From an uncultured Thermoplasmata archaeon (GTDB lineage: Archaea; Thermoplasmatota; Thermoplasmata; Methanomassiliicoccales; Methanomethylophilaceae): a stretch of DNA of 8,838 nucleotides. Shown here in pieces: positions 6,417 to 8,838 of the stretch. The position numbers and the translations under genes were made by a program. Each line of letters starts with the position of its first letter. The first letter of the stretch is position 1. Below the pieces are notes generated by a model that saw nothing but the letters and a program-made list of their open reading frames with translations, did no database searches and was not told the DNA's origin. The stretch covers positions 1 to 8,838 of the forward strand of contig CAMNNR010000045.1 in assembly GCA_946545675.1 (NCBI GenBank). The letters run 5' to 3'.

Positions 6417-7190
6417 ATGCCCTTCGCCGAAGTCAATGGTATCAGATACCACTACAAGGTCAGCGGTCAGGGCGACCCAGTGCTGCTGATCACCGGGCTC
6501 GAAGGTGCCATCGATTTCTGGGACGACACCACGGAGATGCTCAAGGACCGTTTCACCGTCATCGCCGTGGACAACCGCGGTGCGGGGCTGACCGAGTACG
6601 AAGGGGATTTCACGCTAGGAGATATGGCGGAGGATGCAGCTGCTCTGATAGAGTATCTCGATATCGGCCCCGTCCATGTACTGGGATGGTCGATGGGTTC
6701 TCACATCGCCATGATGTTCGCCGCCAACCATCCCGAACTCACCCGTACACTCACCGTCGTATCATCGTACAAGAGAAGACCCAGCAGGTCGGCTTACATA
6801 CTCAACATCATCGCCGACGAATATCGCAAAGGGACGATCAGCGAGGAGACCGCGGGTGCCGTGATCAACACCATGGTGAGGACCGAAGGGTTCTTCCGCC
6901 ATATGGAGGAATCCGGCAGACCCATCAAAACCGCAGACATCGGCGAGAAGGGTAGCATGCTCCAGCAGATGAAGGCGGTGAACAGATTCGACTTCGGAGA
7001 CCTGGCCAGGAGGATTGATGTTCCCGTATTATCGGTGCACGGCCTGGAGGATATCATGACTCCTCCCCACTTTGGAGACGAACTCGCAGACGAGATCGAA
7101 GGCTGCCAGAGACTGAGGGTCCCGGGCGAGGGCCATATTCTCCGTCCCAAGACCTATATCCCCCGCTTCATAGAGTTCATTTCCTCTTGA
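6417..7190 (+). CDS. Alpha/beta hydrolase (AB-hydrolase 1 family)
   Basis: A 257-residue hydrolase. Visible are the oxyanion region LLITGLEG (23-30, with TG where HG is common), the DNRGAGLT motif (52-59), nucleophile elbow GWSMGS with S92, an acidic residue in HGLED (D212) and GEGH with H240, giving a complete Ser-Asp-His triad. The cap (about 118-190) is helical. The overall look is that of esterases, lactonases and 3-oxoadipate enol-lactonase-like enzymes; the substrate is not predictable. The start at 6417 is set by GAGG six bases upstream, which overlaps the TGA of the preceding gene, and by the start of homology; the frame is open further upstream but reads into that gene. It probably forms an operon with the PAPS reductase-like gene, which may mean a role in sulfur metabolism or a thioester or ester housekeeping step. 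Confidence 0.9.
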   Translation: MPFAEVNGIRYHYKVSGQGDPVLLITGLEGAIDFWDDTTEMLKDRFTVIAVDNRGAGLTEYEGDFTLGDMAEDAAALIEYLDIGPVHVLGWSMGSHIAMMFAANHPELTRTLTVVSSYKRRPSRSAYILNIIADEYRKGTISEETAGAVINTMVRTEGFFRHMEESGRPIKTADIGEKGSMLQQMKAVNRFDFGDLARRIDVPVLSVHGLEDIMTPPHFGDELADEIEGCQRLRVPGEGHILRPKTYIPRFIEFISS

Positions 7191-7210
7191 TTCAACATTG
7201 CTGGCACATT

Positions 7211-7228
7211 GGTTTTCCGATTGTTTTT
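7211..7228 (+). terminator. T-rich transcription end candidate after the second hydrolase
   Basis: GGTTTTCCGATTGTTTTT starts about 20 bases after the hydrolase stop. Two T runs without a strong stem fit the U-tract ends of many archaeal transcripts. It stands in the 103-base gap before a new promoter, so it would separate two transcripts. Confidence 0.3.
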
Positions 7229-7258
7229 GCATCTGAAAGGTCTTGCGCCCGCATGCAC

Positions 7259-7270
7259 GTATATTTAATA
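7259..7270 (+). promoter_or_regulatory. TATA box of cysE-cysS, leaderless arrangement
   Basis: GTATATTTAATA is centred about 29 bases before the ATG at 7294. No Shine-Dalgarno precedes that ATG, so a leaderless cysE mRNA is likely. It argues against the TTG at 7243, which would lie upstream of the box. Confidence 0.6.
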
Positions 7271-7293
7271 AGGTGCGCACGATAGCCTCCCCT

Positions 7294-7971
7294 ATGTACT
7301 ACGACCCCGACGATCTCAAAGCCGTGATGGAGCGCGACCCCGCCATCAGGAACGAGAACGACGCCATCAAGTTCCACACCGGTTTCAAAGCCGTCTCCAT
7401 GTACCGGGAGAGCCACGAGCTTTGGCTCAAGGGAGAGTTCGTGAAAGCCAGGGAGATCAACACCGCTGCCCACAGGGAGACCGGGTGCGACATCCACCCG
7501 GGAGCCACCATCGGAAAGAGGTTCTTCATCGACCACGCCACCGGCGTCGTCATCGGCGAGACCACCATCATCGGGGACGATGTCAGCATCTACCAGAACG
7601 TCACCCTGGGAGGAGTGTCCACCAGCAAAGGCAAGAGGCACCCCACTCTGGGCAATCGCATCGTGGTCGGTGCCGGAGCGATCGTACTCGGCAACATCAC
7701 GATCGGGGACGACGTGAGGATCGGGGCCGGATCCGTCGTCGTCAAGGACGTCCCGCCAGACTGCACCGTGGTCGGTGTCCCCGGCAAGATCGTCAAACAG
7801 GGAGGGGTCCGCCTGGATATGTCCGACGCACTGGACCACAACAAGCTCCCCGATGTCATGCAGGAACGCATCGACAGGATGGAGAAGGAGATCGCCGAAC
7901 TGCGCGCGATGTGCGAGGCACTGGCGAAGGACACCCAGAGACTGAGGGAATCACATGACGCTCAAGATTGA
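7294..7971 (+). CDS. cysE: Serine O-acetyltransferase
   Basis: Transfers acetyl from acetyl-CoA to serine, giving O-acetylserine for cysteine synthesis. The 225-residue protein has a short helical N-terminus and then the left-handed hexapeptide-repeat domain (about 66-165) with family hallmarks: [23 protein letters not shown] and [27 protein letters not shown]. Catalytic D66 and H81 keep the 15-residue spacing of the bacterial enzyme. It is shorter than E. coli CysE (273 residues) at the N-terminus, as in the compact form found in many Gram-positive bacteria and archaea. The last 40 residues ([19 protein letters not shown] and on) form a predicted coiled coil, possibly for trimer or hexamer contact. 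The start at 7294 follows from the TATA position; an upstream TTG would add 17 unrelated residues. The end overlaps cysS by 17 bases. The cysteine synthase partner is not in the window. Confidence 0.95.
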   Translation: MYYDPDDLKAVMERDPAIRNENDAIKFHTGFKAVSMYRESHELWLKGEFVKAREINTAAHRETGCDIHPGATIGKRFFIDHATGVVIGETTIIGDDVSIYQNVTLGGVSTSKGKRHPTLGNRIVVGAGAIVLGNITIGDDVRIGAGSVVVKDVPPDCTVVGVPGKIVKQGGVRLDMSDALDHNKLPDVMQERIDRMEKEIAELRAMCEALAKDTQRLRESHDAQD

Positions 7972-8838
7972 GAACACGCTCACCAACAAGAAAGAGGAAT
8001 TCGTGCCCATCGAGAAAGGCAAGGTCAAGATGTACGTCTGCGGCGTCACCGTCTACGACGACATCCACATGGGACATGCCAGAAGCATCATCACCTTCGA
8101 CGTTATCAGGAGGTACCTCCAGTACTCCGGATACGATGTCACCTTCGTCACCAACTTCACCGACGTGGACGACAAGATAATCAACCGTGCGAACGAGAGG
8201 GGGATCGAACCCCTTCAGCTCTCCTCGGATTACATCAAGAAGTACTTCGAGGACATCGAGAAGCTCGGTGTCAGGAAGGCGGACATCTATCCCCAGGCCA
8301 GCACCAGCATGCCCTACATCATCGACATGGTCAAGACCATAATCGACAAGGGCTACGGATACGCCACGCCCGAGGGAAGCGTCTACTTCAGGGTGAAGAA
8401 GGTCGAGAACTACGGCGAACTCTCCAACAGGAGTCTGGAGGAGATGAGATCTTCCGGAAGGGTTGACCTCGACCCCGACAAGGAGGATCCCATGGACTTC
8501 GCCATCTGGAAGGCGGCCAAGCCCGGAGAGGTCTTCTGGGAGTCCCCCTGGGGCAAAGGAAGGCCCGGCTGGCACATCGAGTGCTCCGCCATGATCGAGC
8601 ACTACCTCGGCGGCACCATCGACATCCACGGCGGAGGAAACGACCTCATCTTCCCCCACCACGAGAACGAGATCATCCAGACGAAAGGTGCCTGCGGATG
8701 CGACCTGGCCAACTACTGGATGCACAACGGGATGCTGGAGACCAAGGGTTCTGACGGAAAGACCGTCAAGATGTCCAAGTCCTTGAAGAACTTCTTCAAG
8801 GTGGACGACGTCGCAAAGCAGTTCGACAAGTACACCAT
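7955..8838 (+). CDS. cysS: Cysteinyl-tRNA synthetase, N-terminal 294 residues (3' end outside window)
   Basis: Class I synthetase that activates cysteine with ATP and charges tRNA-Cys. The visible part contains the Rossmann catalytic domain: [16 protein letters not shown] with the HIGH motif as HMGH (38-41), zinc ligands C29, C210, H235 and E239 in positions equivalent to the E. coli enzyme, [27 protein letters not shown], and the KMSKS loop (272-276). The loop is preceded by KGSDGKTV, a few residues longer than the E. coli version. The gene is cut by the window end within the C-terminal half; about 160-180 residues should follow. The ATG at 7955 has GAGGGA upstream at good spacing and lies inside the cysE coding end in another frame, so the two are co-transcribed and probably translationally coupled. 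Confidence 0.97.
   Translation, partial: MTLKIENTLTNKKEEFVPIEKGKVKMYVCGVTVYDDIHMGHARSIITFDVIRRYLQYSGYDVTFVTNFTDVDDKIINRANERGIEPLQLSSDYIKKYFEDIEKLGVRKADIYPQASTSMPYIIDMVKTIIDKGYGYATPEGSVYFRVKKVENYGELSNRSLEEMRSSGRVDLDPDKEDPMDFAIWKAAKPGEVFWESPWGKGRPGWHIECSAMIEHYLGGTIDIHGGGNDLIFPHHENEIIQTKGACGCDLANYWMHNGMLETKGSDGKTVKMSKSLKNFFKVDDVAKQFDKYT

Noticed and set aside
7856..8725. A 289-codon open frame on the minus strand opposite cysS.
   Set aside because: It is a shadow of a strongly conserved synthetase gene, with Val/Asp-rich low-complexity translation.

Overview
This window looks like chromosome of an archaeon, most plausibly a methanogen of the Methanomassiliicoccales or a related Thermoplasmata lineage. 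That placement is an inference. It rests on TATA-like boxes about 26-30 bases before several start codons, which fits leaderless or nearly leaderless mRNAs; on a four-part zinc ribbon/PUA/PP-loop/ferredoxin protein of a type known from methanogens; and on secreted proteins held by an uncleaved N-terminal helix instead of a lipobox. Coding DNA is fairly GC-rich, while the largest gap (3224-3469) is strongly AT-rich.

Left part, minus strand, transcribed from about 3260 towards 1: a putative metal, siderophore or corrinoid uptake operon. It starts with a membrane-anchored FecB/BtuF-like substrate-binding protein that carries an N-terminal dockerin module (3223-1724). A perfect GC-rich hairpin with a GAAA loop follows (1696-1713). 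Then come a class I SAM methyltransferase (1672-944), a small single-helix surface protein of unknown family (938-468), and a FecCD-type permease that overlaps it by ATGA and runs off the window at base 1. The AT-rich region before the binding protein contains several short dyads, as expected of a regulated promoter.

Middle: an alpha/beta hydrolase of the proline iminopeptidase type on the minus strand (4324-3470), divergent from the next group across a 131-base promoter region.

Right part, plus strand: sulfur and cysteine genes. A 650-residue PAPS/APS reductase-like protein (4456-6408) is followed after 8 bases by a second alpha/beta hydrolase (6417-7190). After a 103-base gap with its own TATA box come serine O-acetyltransferase cysE (7294-7971) and cysteinyl-tRNA synthetase cysS (7955 to beyond the window), which overlap by 17 bases. 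Together they suggest linked handling of oxidised or activated sulfur, cysteine precursor synthesis and cysteine charging onto tRNA.

The least conventional parts are the dockerin-fused binding protein with its methyltransferase and orphan surface protein, and the PAPS reductase-like enzyme, which has an APS-reductase-type iron-sulfur cysteine pattern but no visible catalytic ECGxH-type tail.
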